64,000 bases of DNA. Source: Mucilaginibacter lappiensis. GTDB lineage: Bacteria > Bacteroidota > Bacteroidia > Sphingobacteriales > Sphingobacteriaceae. The stretch lies in contig NZ_FTMG01000001.1 in the NCBI RefSeq assembly GCF_900155965.1, positions 310,001 through 374,000 on the forward strand, given 5' to 3'. This document shows, one piece after another, positions 9,359 through 17,356 of the stretch (positions are counted from its first letter, which is position 1; every line of letters starts with the position of its first letter). A program made the translations under genes and the position numbers. The notes beneath the pieces were generated by a model. That model saw nothing but the letters and a program-made list of their open reading frames with translations, was not told where the DNA came from and searched no databases.

Positions 9359-10026
9359 TTCAGGTATTTAGCGTTTTGGATGATGTCGCTGCCAATGGAC
9401 CTATCGGCATCAATAAAATTTTGAAAGGGGTTTGCCGCCCTTAGAAGCGAGACCAGGCTGGAATACTGCATCATTCCCAGCATATTGCCAGAGAGGTTCT
9501 GAATATTGCTAAGTTCTGAGATCACATAGTCAAAAAGAATTTTCCTATCAGAAGCCTTCATTTGGTTCACATCACCCAGCGACAGGGTGAGGCCGGTAAC
9601 ATAGGCCACAAGGCTTTTCGCCTGTGAAGCAAATTGCAGGGCGGATTGGTAACCAATCGCTATTAATGCAGGATTTTTTTGTACCAACCGGACAATTTGA
9701 GTTTGGTTGCTGATGATGCGTTCGACCATAGGGGTTGCATAAATACCGATATCCGCAATATTGATGGCTGTGCCAAGCGTATTGTACCGCTGTTGCAACG
9801 TCCGGTACATAACTTTCATTTTATCCAGTAATGTGAGGTTAGCCTGTTCGTTTGCCGAGGCGGCTGCCTGTTGATTTTTTGCTTTTACCTGTAGCTTGTT
9901 TTCAGATTCCGATTCGTCAACCAATTGGTGAAGGGCGGGAATATCCAGGATTTTATGTTGCGCGAAAACTTGTTGGCTCAACATCATTAATGCGAGCGCC
10001 AGGATCATGATGATATTGTGTTTCAT
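9355..10026 (-). CDS. TrbJ/VirB5-like tra-operon paralogue 2 (TraI/DUF4141-like)
   Basis: 223 residues with a signal peptide (about 1-22, ending QVFAQ). The helical Gln/Ala/Lys-rich body begins with a coiled-coil-like stretch (about 35-75). It ends with NPFQNFIDADRSI and then NAKYLK, the tail common to the three tandem genes. It is the most divergent of the three in its N-terminal half and comes closest to classic TraI (DUF4141). Start and stop overlap both neighbours by 4 bp (ATGA), so the three are translated as a coupled set. Confidence 0.68.
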   Translation of the reverse strand: MKHNIIMILALALMMLSQQVFAQHKILDIPALHQLVDESESENKLQVKAKNQQAAASANEQANLTLLDKMKVMYRTLQQRYNTLGTAINIADIGIYATPMVERIISNQTQIVRLVQKNPALIAIGYQSALQFASQAKSLVAYVTGLTLSLGDVNQMKASDRKILFDYVISELSNIQNLSGNMLGMMQYSSLVSLLRAANPFQNFIDADRSIGSDIIQNAKYLK

Positions 10027-10700
10027 TGCTTCAGGTATTTAGCGTTTGTCAATACATCGTTGGCGATCCGTACATCCTGGTTCTGCCATTCGGCCCAGGG
10101 ATTAAGTGAACGAAAAATACCATTGATCTTCGCCCAGTACATGGCTCTGTTCATGCCATAGGCAATACCGCGCAGAATACGCATTTCATCAGCTATATGA
10201 TTTAACATCCTTCCACGCTCGCCGGAGTCCATCAGATTGTTTCCACCTTTAAGTACGAATGCGCTGACATCCGCTGCGAGAGTCGCTGCCCTCGTTTCAA
10301 AATCCCGAGCGCCTTGTTCTGCGAAAAGCAATAAGGCGGGGTCGGATTTGGCCAGCGTGACAGAGGCCTCCACATCGTTAACAATATCACTTCCGCATTC
10401 GGCAATCTCCTTAATAGTAGTTAGGTTATTGATCACTGAAGCAACCTGGCTCAGGCCCTGATAAACCTTTTTTTGCAGGTCGTTAACGATCACGAGCTGG
10501 CCGGTTACCGCAAGCTGGCCTTTTTGAATCAGGTCAAGTTTGTTATTGGTGGTATTCAACTGGCCATTGATTACGCCGGCGTTTACTGCGATAGCGGCAG
10601 ATACCGCAGGGTCAAAGGTTAGTGTCTGCGCCTGCGAATGGCAATAAATAATGCAAAGCATGATGACTAAAATTGCTGATTTGAATTTATTGGTTTTCAT
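10023..10700 (-). CDS. TrbJ/VirB5-like tra-operon paralogue 1
   Basis: 225 residues with a signal peptide (about 1-24, ending CHSQAQ). It is a close relative of the gene at 8696-9358: shared blocks include LLLFAEQ/LLVFAGN, the GGNNLM/EGNNVL segment, RILRGIAYG/QILDGLAYG, AMYWAK, and a NAKYLK ending. Its ATG overlaps the traG stop by 4 bp. Predicted periplasmic, helical, VirB5-like. Gene duplication inside the operon is the simplest explanation of the family. Confidence 0.67.
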   Translation of the reverse strand: MKTNKFKSAILVIMLCIIYCHSQAQTLTFDPAVSAAIAVNAGVINGQLNTTNNKLDLIQKGQLAVTGQLVIVNDLQKKVYQGLSQVASVINNLTTIKEIAECGSDIVNDVEASVTLAKSDPALLLFAEQGARDFETRAATLAADVSAFVLKGGNNLMDSGERGRMLNHIADEMRILRGIAYGMNRAMYWAKINGIFRSLNPWAEWQNQDVRIANDVLTNAKYLKQ

Positions 10701-13123
10701 GAAGGTTGATTTTGGTTAACCTGTGAAATGAAAGCAGGCAGGGATTTTCCGCTGCCTTTGAAATCATTGACAAAGGCATCAAGCCCGTCCTGGTAAGACC
10801 CGAAGCGATTGGTGTAGTTTTCTACCGCTGACTTTTCCGGTTTTTCTGTTGTATAAGTGAGGTATTGGTGCAAAGACACTTCTACGCCATAAACTTCGCC
10901 CACAGCGCCGCGACGGATATATACTTCTTTGAACCGGCTCCGATTTTCTGTATTATCCAGCTGATTAATGGTAAAAATCTTCCGGCGTTCTGTTTCGTTG
11001 ATAGACAGTAGTGAGGCGATTTCATTATAATTGTCCTTGAATTTATTTTGATCGAGCAGCACAACGGTATCTGAATTGTTAATGATGCTATCCTTTACAA
11101 TCGGATTGCCCAGCATATCATCTAATTCCTGGGTAACTTCGATAATCTCGCCCCAGAATTTCCTAACAGTTTTATTCAAATACAAAAGGAATGTTGCCAT
11201 AATCGGTGAGGTCAGCGCCCGCCATGCTTCTTCGAGGATAAGCGCTTTTCGCTGATGCTTCCGATTGCGCATCTTTTGAATGAACAAATCCATAATAATC
11301 AGTGTGACAATGGGAAACAGAATAGCATTATTCTGTAAATTGTCGATCTCATATACAATAAAACGCTCCGCAAACAATGAAGCATCGGTAGCCTCATTCA
11401 GAATACTTTGATATTCTCCGCCACGATAAAACTTCTTTAGCACATAACGGAATTCATCTACATCGAATGGGATATGTTCTTCCTGTTTGATCTTTGGGAT
11501 TTTCTCCAGCGCAAACTCATAAAAGGAATTAAAATTCAATTCCGGTTCTTGCTGCTGGAATTTGACCACAAAAAAAGCATTGATCGTATTTGACAACACA
11601 TCCCGCTCCACAGTGGAAATGTCACCGTCCGATCCTTTCCATAATAAGGCGATGAGGGTTATTAGAAAATCCTTTTTCTCAATGTTATATTCTGCCACAG
11701 TCATGGCAAAAGGATTCATCGTAATGGGCTTTGCCTCGCTATAGGTAATATATTTCCCCTTATAGTAGGCGCACAGCCCCGAATAAGAATGGCCCACGTC
11801 AACAATGACCACATCCATGTTATACAACATGTATTGCTCCACGAGCGCATTCATGAAAAAGCTCTTGCCCGAACCACTCGGCCCTAAAACAAATTTGTTC
11901 CTGTTATTAATGCGTCCTGTTCGCATCGGCAGGTCGGCAGGATCAATACCTACGGGTATACCCTGCCGGTCAGTAAACCGGATCAGAAAATCAGAAGGTT
12001 CATCTTTAGGTAAAGACTCCTTAAAAAAGAAACAGGCAGCCGCATCACAAGTAGTCAAAAACCAGTCGTAATCTTTGATCTCAACAGCATTTCCCGGTAG
12101 TGCACTCCGAAAAAGCTCTAACTGGTTATAACCGGTCTTGCTGGGTTGAACCCCCAGATTGAAAAGTCCACCTTCCACAAAATTGGAAGCCTTCTCCAGC
12201 TTACTGAGTTCGGCAACGACCATCACATTGAAATGACAGTTAACTACCATCTGATTTTCACGTGCTACGTCCTTCAATAACAGGTCAATATCCTCTACGC
12301 AGAGATCGTTAGCCGGATCAGGAATACCTGAATGTTTTTTCTTTTTCGCTTCCAGTTTGCGCAGCATGGCGCTTTGTCCGACCACATCAATCACCTGGTG
12401 ATAAATGATGACTTTACAGCCAGGCACTTTAAACAGCAAGGATAAAAAATCGACCGGGAACCCCCTTAACGAATCCTTGTCATTCAATTCGATATGGGTT
12501 GCGACCTCCGGTGGAAGATCTACGATGTCGATATTGACCAGGCTAATACTTCTTACTGCCTGTTCCCCCATTTGTACTTCATTGTCATTCGGACTGAGGT
12601 TATTTAAGGAAATCGGGCCACCTGAAAAATTCATGCTGAGCATTTGTAAAAGCAGCAGGTTGATTTCCTTTTCCTTGAGAACAATTGCTGTAGGCAGGAT
12701 ATCATGAATCTTGCCGATGGTTTGATAAAAATCCCGGAGTACTCTGGGGTCAAAAACATAGAATGAGCTTTTTTTGACCCTACGGGTAATGGTCAGGTAA
12801 GTGGCAATCTGCAGAAATTCGCGACCCTCGAAGTGCTCATTGTATTTTTGCTGCAAATACTCGTTAGCCTCGGCCGTTTTAAATAGGTTACGGCTAATGA
12901 TATCGTGCTTTTGTAACAGGAATCCATCGCCAAGAACTTTGACAATGTTTATCAAAGTATTGTGAAACTCATCGTAAGTGGCAGGATTGGCCGCGTAGCG
13001 GATCACCGGGTTGATGATCTTCAGGATAACCGAAAAATCTCCGGCCGCACCGATCAGTAAATCAAATTCACCCTTCGTATCAACCCCAATAAAGGGCATT
13101 TCAAATAATGTTTTTGCGGCCAT
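10697..13123 (-). CDS. traG: TraG family conjugative transposon ATPase (VirB4-like)
   Basis: 808 residues from ATG 13123 (MAAKTLFEMPF); the in-frame upstream ATG at 13219 would lie deep inside traF. The Walker A motif GPSGSGKS is at about residues 412-419 and a Walker B-type ALILEEAW at about 625. The N-terminal half is the non-ATPase CagE/TrbE-like region. This is the VirB4-type motor of Bacteroidota transfer systems, acting at the inner membrane. The start overlaps traF by 23 bp and the stop overlaps the next gene by 4 bp, so it is embedded in a coupled translation chain. Confidence 0.94.
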   Translation of the reverse strand: MAAKTLFEMPFIGVDTKGEFDLLIGAAGDFSVILKIINPVIRYAANPATYDEFHNTLINIVKVLGDGFLLQKHDIISRNLFKTAEANEYLQQKYNEHFEGREFLQIATYLTITRRVKKSSFYVFDPRVLRDFYQTIGKIHDILPTAIVLKEKEINLLLLQMLSMNFSGGPISLNNLSPNDNEVQMGEQAVRSISLVNIDIVDLPPEVATHIELNDKDSLRGFPVDFLSLLFKVPGCKVIIYHQVIDVVGQSAMLRKLEAKKKKHSGIPDPANDLCVEDIDLLLKDVARENQMVVNCHFNVMVVAELSKLEKASNFVEGGLFNLGVQPSKTGYNQLELFRSALPGNAVEIKDYDWFLTTCDAAACFFFKESLPKDEPSDFLIRFTDRQGIPVGIDPADLPMRTGRINNRNKFVLGPSGSGKSFFMNALVEQYMLYNMDVVIVDVGHSYSGLCAYYKGKYITYSEAKPITMNPFAMTVAEYNIEKKDFLITLIALLWKGSDGDISTVERDVLSNTINAFFVVKFQQQEPELNFNSFYEFALEKIPKIKQEEHIPFDVDEFRYVLKKFYRGGEYQSILNEATDASLFAERFIVYEIDNLQNNAILFPIVTLIIMDLFIQKMRNRKHQRKALILEEAWRALTSPIMATFLLYLNKTVRKFWGEIIEVTQELDDMLGNPIVKDSIINNSDTVVLLDQNKFKDNYNEIASLLSINETERRKIFTINQLDNTENRSRFKEVYIRRGAVGEVYGVEVSLHQYLTYTTEKPEKSAVENYTNRFGSYQDGLDAFVNDFKGSGKSLPAFISQVNQNQPS

Positions 13124-13397
13124 AGTGATTGAATTGAGTGATAATGAAAATCTTATGGGCGCGGCTTTTGGAGTGTAAACCCTTTTTTTGTTTGAACGCG
13201 GTAAAGAGCAGACCGCCAACGATAAAGCCGATTAAGATCAGGGCACCCAGCCACATATTAACCAGTGACATGGTTAGCGCACCGAATACAAGCCCGATAA
13301 GCAGGGAGGCAATACCCCAGTAAATGAATTTGCCTTTGAACCCTTTGAATATAAGGGGCCGTTGCAGCCCCTTATAAACCGGATACTTCCTGGCCAT
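13101..13397 (-). CDS. traF: conjugative transposon protein TraF (DUF4133, VirB3-like)
   Basis: 98 residues. The N-terminus (MARKYPVYKGLQRPLIFKG) is typical of DUF4133/TraF, followed by two adjacent membrane helices (about 25-45 and 48-70) and a basic cytoplasmic tail. The VirB3-like size and topology fit its place directly upstream of traG. The stop of traE is one base away (13399) and the traG start overlaps its end. Confidence 0.9.
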   Translation of the reverse strand: MARKYPVYKGLQRPLIFKGFKGKFIYWGIASLLIGLVFGALTMSLVNMWLGALILIGFIVGGLLFTAFKQKKGLHSKSRAHKIFIITQFNHYGRKNII

Positions 13398-13398
13398 A

Positions 13399-13704
13399 TT
13401 AGAGGCCGAAGAAAGCTTTGATCACCAACGCGGATACGACAAGAAAGACACAGGATCCGCCCCACCCCATTAATTCCTTATTGATATCTTGATCACCGCT
13501 GTTCCACTTGGAGTAGACGCGGATTGCACCAACGATACCAACGATGCCGCCAATCACCAATGTGATATTGGTTACGGGGGCTACATAGGTCTTTAAGGTG
13601 GAGGTTGCTGTGTTCAAACCATTAACGCCGCTTTGCGCAAACACAGGAACAGACAGGGCCAGCAATATCGCCGAAGCCCAAAACTTTTTTGTTTTTGAGA
13701 ACAT
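13399..13704 (-). CDS. traE: TraE, DUF4134 (VirB2/pilin-like) protein
   Basis: 101 residues with a signal peptide (cleavage after PVFAQ) and two hydrophobic helices (about 42-63 and 80-99) separated by a short charged loop (VYSKWNSGDQD), the size and shape of a VirB2-like pilin. DUF4134/TraE is a standard member of the Bacteroidota tra operon before traF. A second DUF4134 gene lies upstream at 13929-14219, and the 224 bp between them hold a relic of another copy. Confidence 0.9.
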   Translation of the reverse strand: MFSKTKKFWASAILLALSVPVFAQSGVNGLNTATSTLKTYVAPVTNITLVIGGIVGIVGAIRVYSKWNSGDQDINKELMGWGGSCVFLVVSALVIKAFFGL

Positions 13705-13730
13705 TAATTTGGAGAAAAAATAAAGGCGGA

Positions 13731-13951
13731 GATCTTTTATAGCCTGCAGAGCGCGGGCTGGGGATGCTAAAAGTGCGTTCAGATCACGAACAACGCTCCG
13801 ATAATTTTTAGCCGGGGAAATGACAGATCAAGCCTGCCGGGAAAATCCTTATGGAAATAAGTTTGAAGAAGTTAAAGACAGGAATCTTTTACAGCTTCCA
13901 GGCGGGAAGCAACAAGAAAAACAGGCATTCAGATTCCGAACAATGCCCGCA
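13731..13951 (-). repeat. imperfect direct repeat: two copies of a DUF4134 3' end plus hairpin
   Basis: About 70 bp at 13731-13802 resemble 13881-13951 in the same order: an ATCTTTTA[T/C]AGC block, a small hairpin (AGCCTGC/GCGGGCT in one, GCTTCC/GGAAGC in the other), and a TTCAGAT-CGAACAA-GC block that encodes the last codons (ALFxI-stop) on the minus strand. In the second copy these are the real last codons of the gene at 13929; in the first copy no intact gene precedes them. This reads as the tail of a lost third traE copy. Confidence 0.6.
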
Positions 13952-14219
13952 GAAAAGGACCCGATAGGATCATAAAAAAAGATGCAAAAAACCACGCCGC
14001 AACGGCAGAATCTATCCGATCCTTACCCATCTGCCAGTTATGATAAATCCTAAGGCCGCCTAAAAGGCCAAATAAACAGGCTAGAACCATACAACAATCG
14101 AAGGCGGAAAAAAAGGAGGAAGACAAGTCTTGCTGCGCCTGCTGCATTTCGTTAATGCCGGGTTGTGTAAACGCCACTGCACTAAACAGGCAGCAGCATA
14201 CGGACAGGAGAAATTTCAT
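13929..14219 (-). CDS. second DUF4134 (TraE-like) paralogue
   Basis: 96 residues with a signal peptide (about 1-18, ending AVAFTQ), two hydrophobic helices and the intervening RIYHNWQMGKDRID loop, which matches RVYSKWNSGDQDIN of traE in place and character. It also ends in a xALFGI/KAFFGL-type tail. It is unusual in having an extra Cys pair at the start of helix 1 (FDCCMVLAC). It starts 3 bp after the stop of the upstream small membrane gene. Probably a diverged pilin or minor pilin. Confidence 0.8.
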   Translation of the reverse strand: MKFLLSVCCCLFSAVAFTQPGINEMQQAQQDLSSSFFSAFDCCMVLACLFGLLGGLRIYHNWQMGKDRIDSAVAAWFFASFFMILSGPFLRALFGI

Positions 14220-14222
14220 TCA

Positions 14223-14507
14223 TTAGTAGCTTACAGATTTGATGTACTCGACCGATTCCTCACGGGCGAGATGGAATAGCTGTTTAAGGCTTACACCACC
14301 TGAAAAAGTTACGGACGATTCCTTACCTGAAGCAATGATCTCGTCTGCAAATGATTTAACAGGTTGGATATCCTCAACAAAAGTGAGTTCATGTTTTTCA
14401 CTTCCTGTATCCCCGCGATTGGTTCTTAGGATATCCCAAATGATGAGCGCCACATAATATAGGGTATAAATACCAAGCAGCCAGAGTGCAAATTTTATCC
14501 ACGTCAT
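14223..14507 (-). CDS. small membrane-anchored tra-operon protein (TraD position), unknown function
   Basis: 94 residues with one N-terminal membrane helix (about 5-24) followed by a charged cytoplasmic or periplasmic domain containing a VTFSGGVSLKQLF segment. The start overlaps the upstream RHH gene by 4 bp (ATGA, 14504-14507) and its stop is 3 bp from the second traE-like gene. Its place matches TraD of CTnDOT-like operons, but I cannot confirm homology. Confidence 0.6.
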   Translation of the reverse strand: MTWIKFALWLLGIYTLYYVALIIWDILRTNRGDTGSEKHELTFVEDIQPVKSFADEIIASGKESSVTFSGGVSLKQLFHLAREESVEYIKSVSY

Positions 14508-14863
14508 AATTCTGAGTTTTGTATGAATTGTTTGATAATTGTTTTTAATTCCGGGTAGGTTTCAATAAGGTGCCTGACTGAAAAGGCTACAAACCTGGTT
14601 GCATCGATGCCGGTAGCAATTTTAAATTGATTTAAAAAATCTACTGTTGGTTTGTTAAATCTGAAGTGGACCATGCTTTTATGGTTACTATTGTCATACT
14701 CATTCAGGGCTTTAAGTATGGATGAGTTAATAACTTTGTTAACCTTTTTCTTTGGCACAGAATTGTTTTCAACACCCTTTTTGACTTTAACTGTTGATGA
14801 TTTTTCCCCAGGTTTGACCATTTGCTCCCGAAGCTGGTCAGCTAATGATTTCATTTTTTCCAT
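14504..14863 (-). CDS. ribbon-helix-helix-like partner of ParA (TraB/DUF3408 position)
   Basis: 119 residues. The N-terminal half is basic and disordered (KPGEKSSTVKVKKG...). The C-terminal half has a beta strand VHFRFNK followed by two helices, which suits a ribbon-helix-helix DNA-binding fold and resembles DUF3408-type TraB/TraC proteins. It overlaps the parA end by 13 bp (14851-14863), so the pair is coupled like a ParA-ParB operon. Inferred DNA-binding partner of ParA; a plausible binder of the 8-bp repeat array at 16512-16735. Confidence 0.62.
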   Translation of the reverse strand: MEKMKSLADQLREQMVKPGEKSSTVKVKKGVENNSVPKKKVNKVINSSILKALNEYDNSNHKSMVHFRFNKPTVDFLNQFKIATGIDATRFVAFSVRHLIETYPELKTIIKQFIQNSEL

Positions 14864-15477
14864 AATCGATCAGCAAATATTTCTTCAAAAACCGGGGTGA
14901 TGATTCCGTAGAGGGACAAGGGAGTTTGAAAGGTGGTAATACGTTGAAAGTCAATCCGGTCAGGAATCATGGCCGTTATTTTCCCGAACCTGGAAAGTTG
15001 TTCATTGACTTCGGTCATGATCTCAAACTTTACATTTGCTTTGATGCGGTTGGGAATAAAAACCACCTCCGCATTTGGGTTTATTTTTTTAAGAACGATA
15101 GTAAATAAGACAGTGGATTCAAAGGTGAACTCATCATAGGCAAAGGGGCAGATCACGAGGTCGGCCGATTTAAATACCGGTATCAGACCATCATCATCCA
15201 ATTTGCCCGGCAAATCGATAAGTACGGCATCTTTCTTATTTTTGGTTAGCACCGGGATCAGTGGTGGAAAGCTATCTAGGTTAGCTGGTAATACGTCATA
15301 AGGTTCTGCGTTTTCCAGCACTTTGGCCTTCTCAAATTTCTGCGAAATGGATTGTTGATAATCCATATCGATAATGGTCACCGGCCAATCTTTAGCCAGA
15401 CTCAGGTAGTTCCCTGATAGGACGGTGAGTGTACTTTTTCCAACGCCACCCTTTTGGTTGCCAAATAAACAGATCAT
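14851..15477 (-). CDS. traA: ParA-family ATPase (TraA)
   Basis: 208 residues. The deviant Walker A motif KGGVGKST is at residues 9-16, the IIDMD switch I-type motif near 35-39 and VLIDLPG (Walker B region) near 85. The short form without an N-terminal helix-turn-helix fits the small ParA ATPases that open Bacteroidota tra operons (TraA). It starts 20 bp after the relaxase gene and overlaps the downstream RHH gene. The expected role is partition or positioning of the element or of the transfer complex. Confidence 0.92.
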   Translation of the reverse strand: MICLFGNQKGGVGKSTLTVLSGNYLSLAKDWPVTIIDMDYQQSISQKFEKAKVLENAEPYDVLPANLDSFPPLIPVLTKNKKDAVLIDLPGKLDDDGLIPVFKSADLVICPFAYDEFTFESTVLFTIVLKKINPNAEVVFIPNRIKANVKFEIMTEVNEQLSRFGKITAMIPDRIDFQRITTFQTPLSLYGIITPVFEEIFADRLWKK

Positions 15478-15497
15478 AAATTTTCATGTGTTATCCC

Positions 15498-16490
15498 TTA
15501 GCGGGTATTAGTTCTTGCTTTCTTTTGTCTCCGGCGCTTCATGCCGAGCACCTGTTGATCATCCACATCGTCAGAGATCATGACAGGCCTGATATTAATT
15601 GGTTCAGGTGTAGATTCGGCATAATAAGTAATTGCCTCGTTGAGCAAATACTCATTAATATTTACACTGACCGAATCGTTTAAAAATTCATATTTAAAGC
15701 TGTTATTTAATAAGTATTTCAGGCTTAGTATTTCACTTCCCTTAAAAACCTGTTTGGTGGCATGATCGATGACTGTATAACCGTAAGGCTCTTTTCCTTC
15801 GGCGGAATGAAATATTAGATCTATACCGTATTTGGTGTGCATCAATTGAACAAAATCAACATTTCCTTTATGAGTAAAAAACAACTCTTTAAGTTCAGCT
15901 ATCCTAACTTTGTCTGGCATGTGAGAACCTAATCTTTTCATTAGTTTCTTTTCATCGAGATAATCCCGTCCAAGAAAGCCCTGGTTCTCCAGGATCAAAT
16001 AAAATTGAGCCTGGGTGCTGAAACGGTATTGCATGGCAAAGTCGTAACCCAATACCTTATTGATGCATCTTACCGCACGAACCTGCTCATAATCGCGGTC
16101 AACCTGTTTGCCATCTTTACATACACGTGAACTAACGATATGGACGTGGTTATTTTCGGTGTCTTTGTGAAAAACGATAAGATACGGCTGATCGCCATAT
16201 TGCATTTCCTTCAGCCACATTACAGCGGCCTTTGTCAATTCATGTTTGTTATAATTCCTGCTGTTGGCAGAAATAACCGCGTGAAACTGTGTGTTTTTGA
16301 TCGCCCGGTTCTGTGCCGAAACCATTAAGAGGTAGTTAACTAGGTCCTGCGGGCGTGGATTATTAAGCGCATGAATTGCTCCGAAGTTGGCAATTAACAT
16401 CAATTCGCCTGTATTACAGTCCACCTTTTCCGTGTTATATTTTACACCTGCAAATGTTCTGGAAGGTTTTTCAAGAATGTGGGCAATCAT
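15498..16490 (-). CDS. mobB: relaxase / mobilisation nuclease (MobB-like)
   Basis: 330 residues. The N-terminus MIAHILEKPSRTFAGVKY carries the candidate nucleophile tyrosine (Tyr18), and the metal-binding motif HxDxxNNHxH is at residues 108-117, followed by IVSSRV: the relaxase (MobP/MobB) arrangement. It would nick oriT and pilot the strand. It is rather short compared with many Bacteroides MobB proteins, ending in an Arg/Lys-rich tail without a helicase or primase domain. The 8-bp repeat array lies directly upstream, between it and mobA. Confidence 0.9.
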   Translation of the reverse strand: MIAHILEKPSRTFAGVKYNTEKVDCNTGELMLIANFGAIHALNNPRPQDLVNYLLMVSAQNRAIKNTQFHAVISANSRNYNKHELTKAAVMWLKEMQYGDQPYLIVFHKDTENNHVHIVSSRVCKDGKQVDRDYEQVRAVRCINKVLGYDFAMQYRFSTQAQFYLILENQGFLGRDYLDEKKLMKRLGSHMPDKVRIAELKELFFTHKGNVDFVQLMHTKYGIDLIFHSAEGKEPYGYTVIDHATKQVFKGSEILSLKYLLNNSFKYEFLNDSVSVNINEYLLNEAITYYAESTPEPINIRPVMISDDVDDQQVLGMKRRRQKKARTNTR

Positions 16491-16511
16491 GGCTTATAGA
16501 AATAAGAAAGC

Positions 16512-16735
16512 CTAACGGTATAGCCCTATAGCAATATATCCATAGAACATTCGAGCGGCCTATCGAAAAATCATTAGCACTTTATATCGATAGAACAACC
16601 TACCGCTAAATCACTGGATCAAACGATCAATGTATCTTGCTATCTAACGATCATGTGATCCTTAAATCTTTATACCAATAGATCTGTGGATCATCATATC
16701 CAGGTATCAACCTATCCGTAGATCACTGTATCAAT
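16512..16735. repeat. 28-unit array of degenerate 8-bp repeats with an A-T-C core
   Basis: Read in steps of exactly 8 bp from 16512, position 5 is C in 28 of 28 units, position 3 is A in 27, position 4 is T in 19, and position 2 is T or G in 25. Example units are ATATCCAT, CGATCAAT, GTATCAAC and AGATCACT. No unit breaks the phase over 224 bp. The step is not a multiple of three, so the array is not coding. It fills the gap between relaxase and mobA. Likely a tandem protein-binding site (oriT accessory site or centromere); see the finding. Confidence 0.9.
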
Positions 16736-16754
16736 TTCAACAATAAGGGGGCGG

Positions 16755-17165
16755 CTAAATTCCCATCGCTCTTATAATTTTGCGAAGCGATATTTCCAGC
16801 AATTGCTGCACCTTGATATAATCCTCAAACAGCGCATTAAATTTTGAAATGGTTACCGGATTTAGCGCTCCCTGCAGCTTAAGGGTATTGGCGTGTTTTG
16901 CCAATTGGTTGATATTGTTCCCAATCCGGCCCAGCTCAGCACCAACTTTATCCAGGTGTTGGATCAGTTCCCTGGAATTAATGACGATTTCCTTGACGCC
17001 TGATAAAACCCGAATCCTTATCAGGTCTGTTTTGGTGATGCCCAGTTGTTTTTCTAATTCAGCAACATCGTTGTATTCATCTTCTGTAAACCTCGCAATA
17101 ATTCTTTTGCTCCGCTTACCCTCCCTTAATTGAGGCCTTCCGGTTAATTTCTTTGGGTTACCCAT
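16755..17165 (-). CDS. mobA: MobA/MobC-type relaxosome accessory protein (ribbon-helix-helix)
   Basis: 136 residues from ATG 17165 (MGNPKKLTGRPQLREGKRSK); longer starts would run through the hairpin region upstream. The RRIIARFTEDEY-like strand followed by helices is an RHH DNA-binding region, and GNNINQLAKHAN near residue 85 is the hallmark of bacterial mobilisation protein MobC. Such proteins bind near oriT and help the relaxase open it. It is upstream of the relaxase gene and separated from it only by the 8-bp repeat array. Confidence 0.88.
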   Translation of the reverse strand: MGNPKKLTGRPQLREGKRSKRIIARFTEDEYNDVAELEKQLGITKTDLIRIRVLSGVKEIVINSRELIQHLDKVGAELGRIGNNINQLAKHANTLKLQGALNPVTISKFNALFEDYIKVQQLLEISLRKIIRAMGI

Positions 17166-17206
17166 GAAAAAATGAGTTGCGAGTTTTTTTATCTCCCCCC
17201 TGGAAG

Positions 17207-17260
17207 GGCAAGAGACTTTTTGTATGACAAAAAGACATCTTGCCGTTGCAAAAGCAACGG
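17207..17260. other. double hairpin upstream of mobA (oriT-like candidate)
   Basis: The first hairpin is built of two nested perfect 7-bp arms, GGCAAGA/TCTTGCC (17207-17213/17238-17244) and TTTTTGT/ACAAAAA (17217-17223/17227-17233). It is immediately followed, sharing two bases, by CCGTTGC-AAAA-GCAACGG (17243-17260). Neither strand has the U-run expected of a terminator after the second stem. The place, 42 bp ahead of mobA, suits a transfer origin or a leader RNA structure. Confidence 0.55.
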
Positions 17261-17356
17261 AAATCCTGATTATCAAATTGCAATTTTAGAATATTAAATA
17301 ACAAGTTGGGTGAACACTTTCCTAAAGCCTTAATGTTAGCGAAAATAATACAGGTT

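Noticed and set aside
16512..16735. 8-bp array considered as CRISPR or as coding repeats
   Set aside because: Units are far too short and degenerate for CRISPR, there is no spacer structure or cas gene, and an 8-bp period cannot keep a reading frame.
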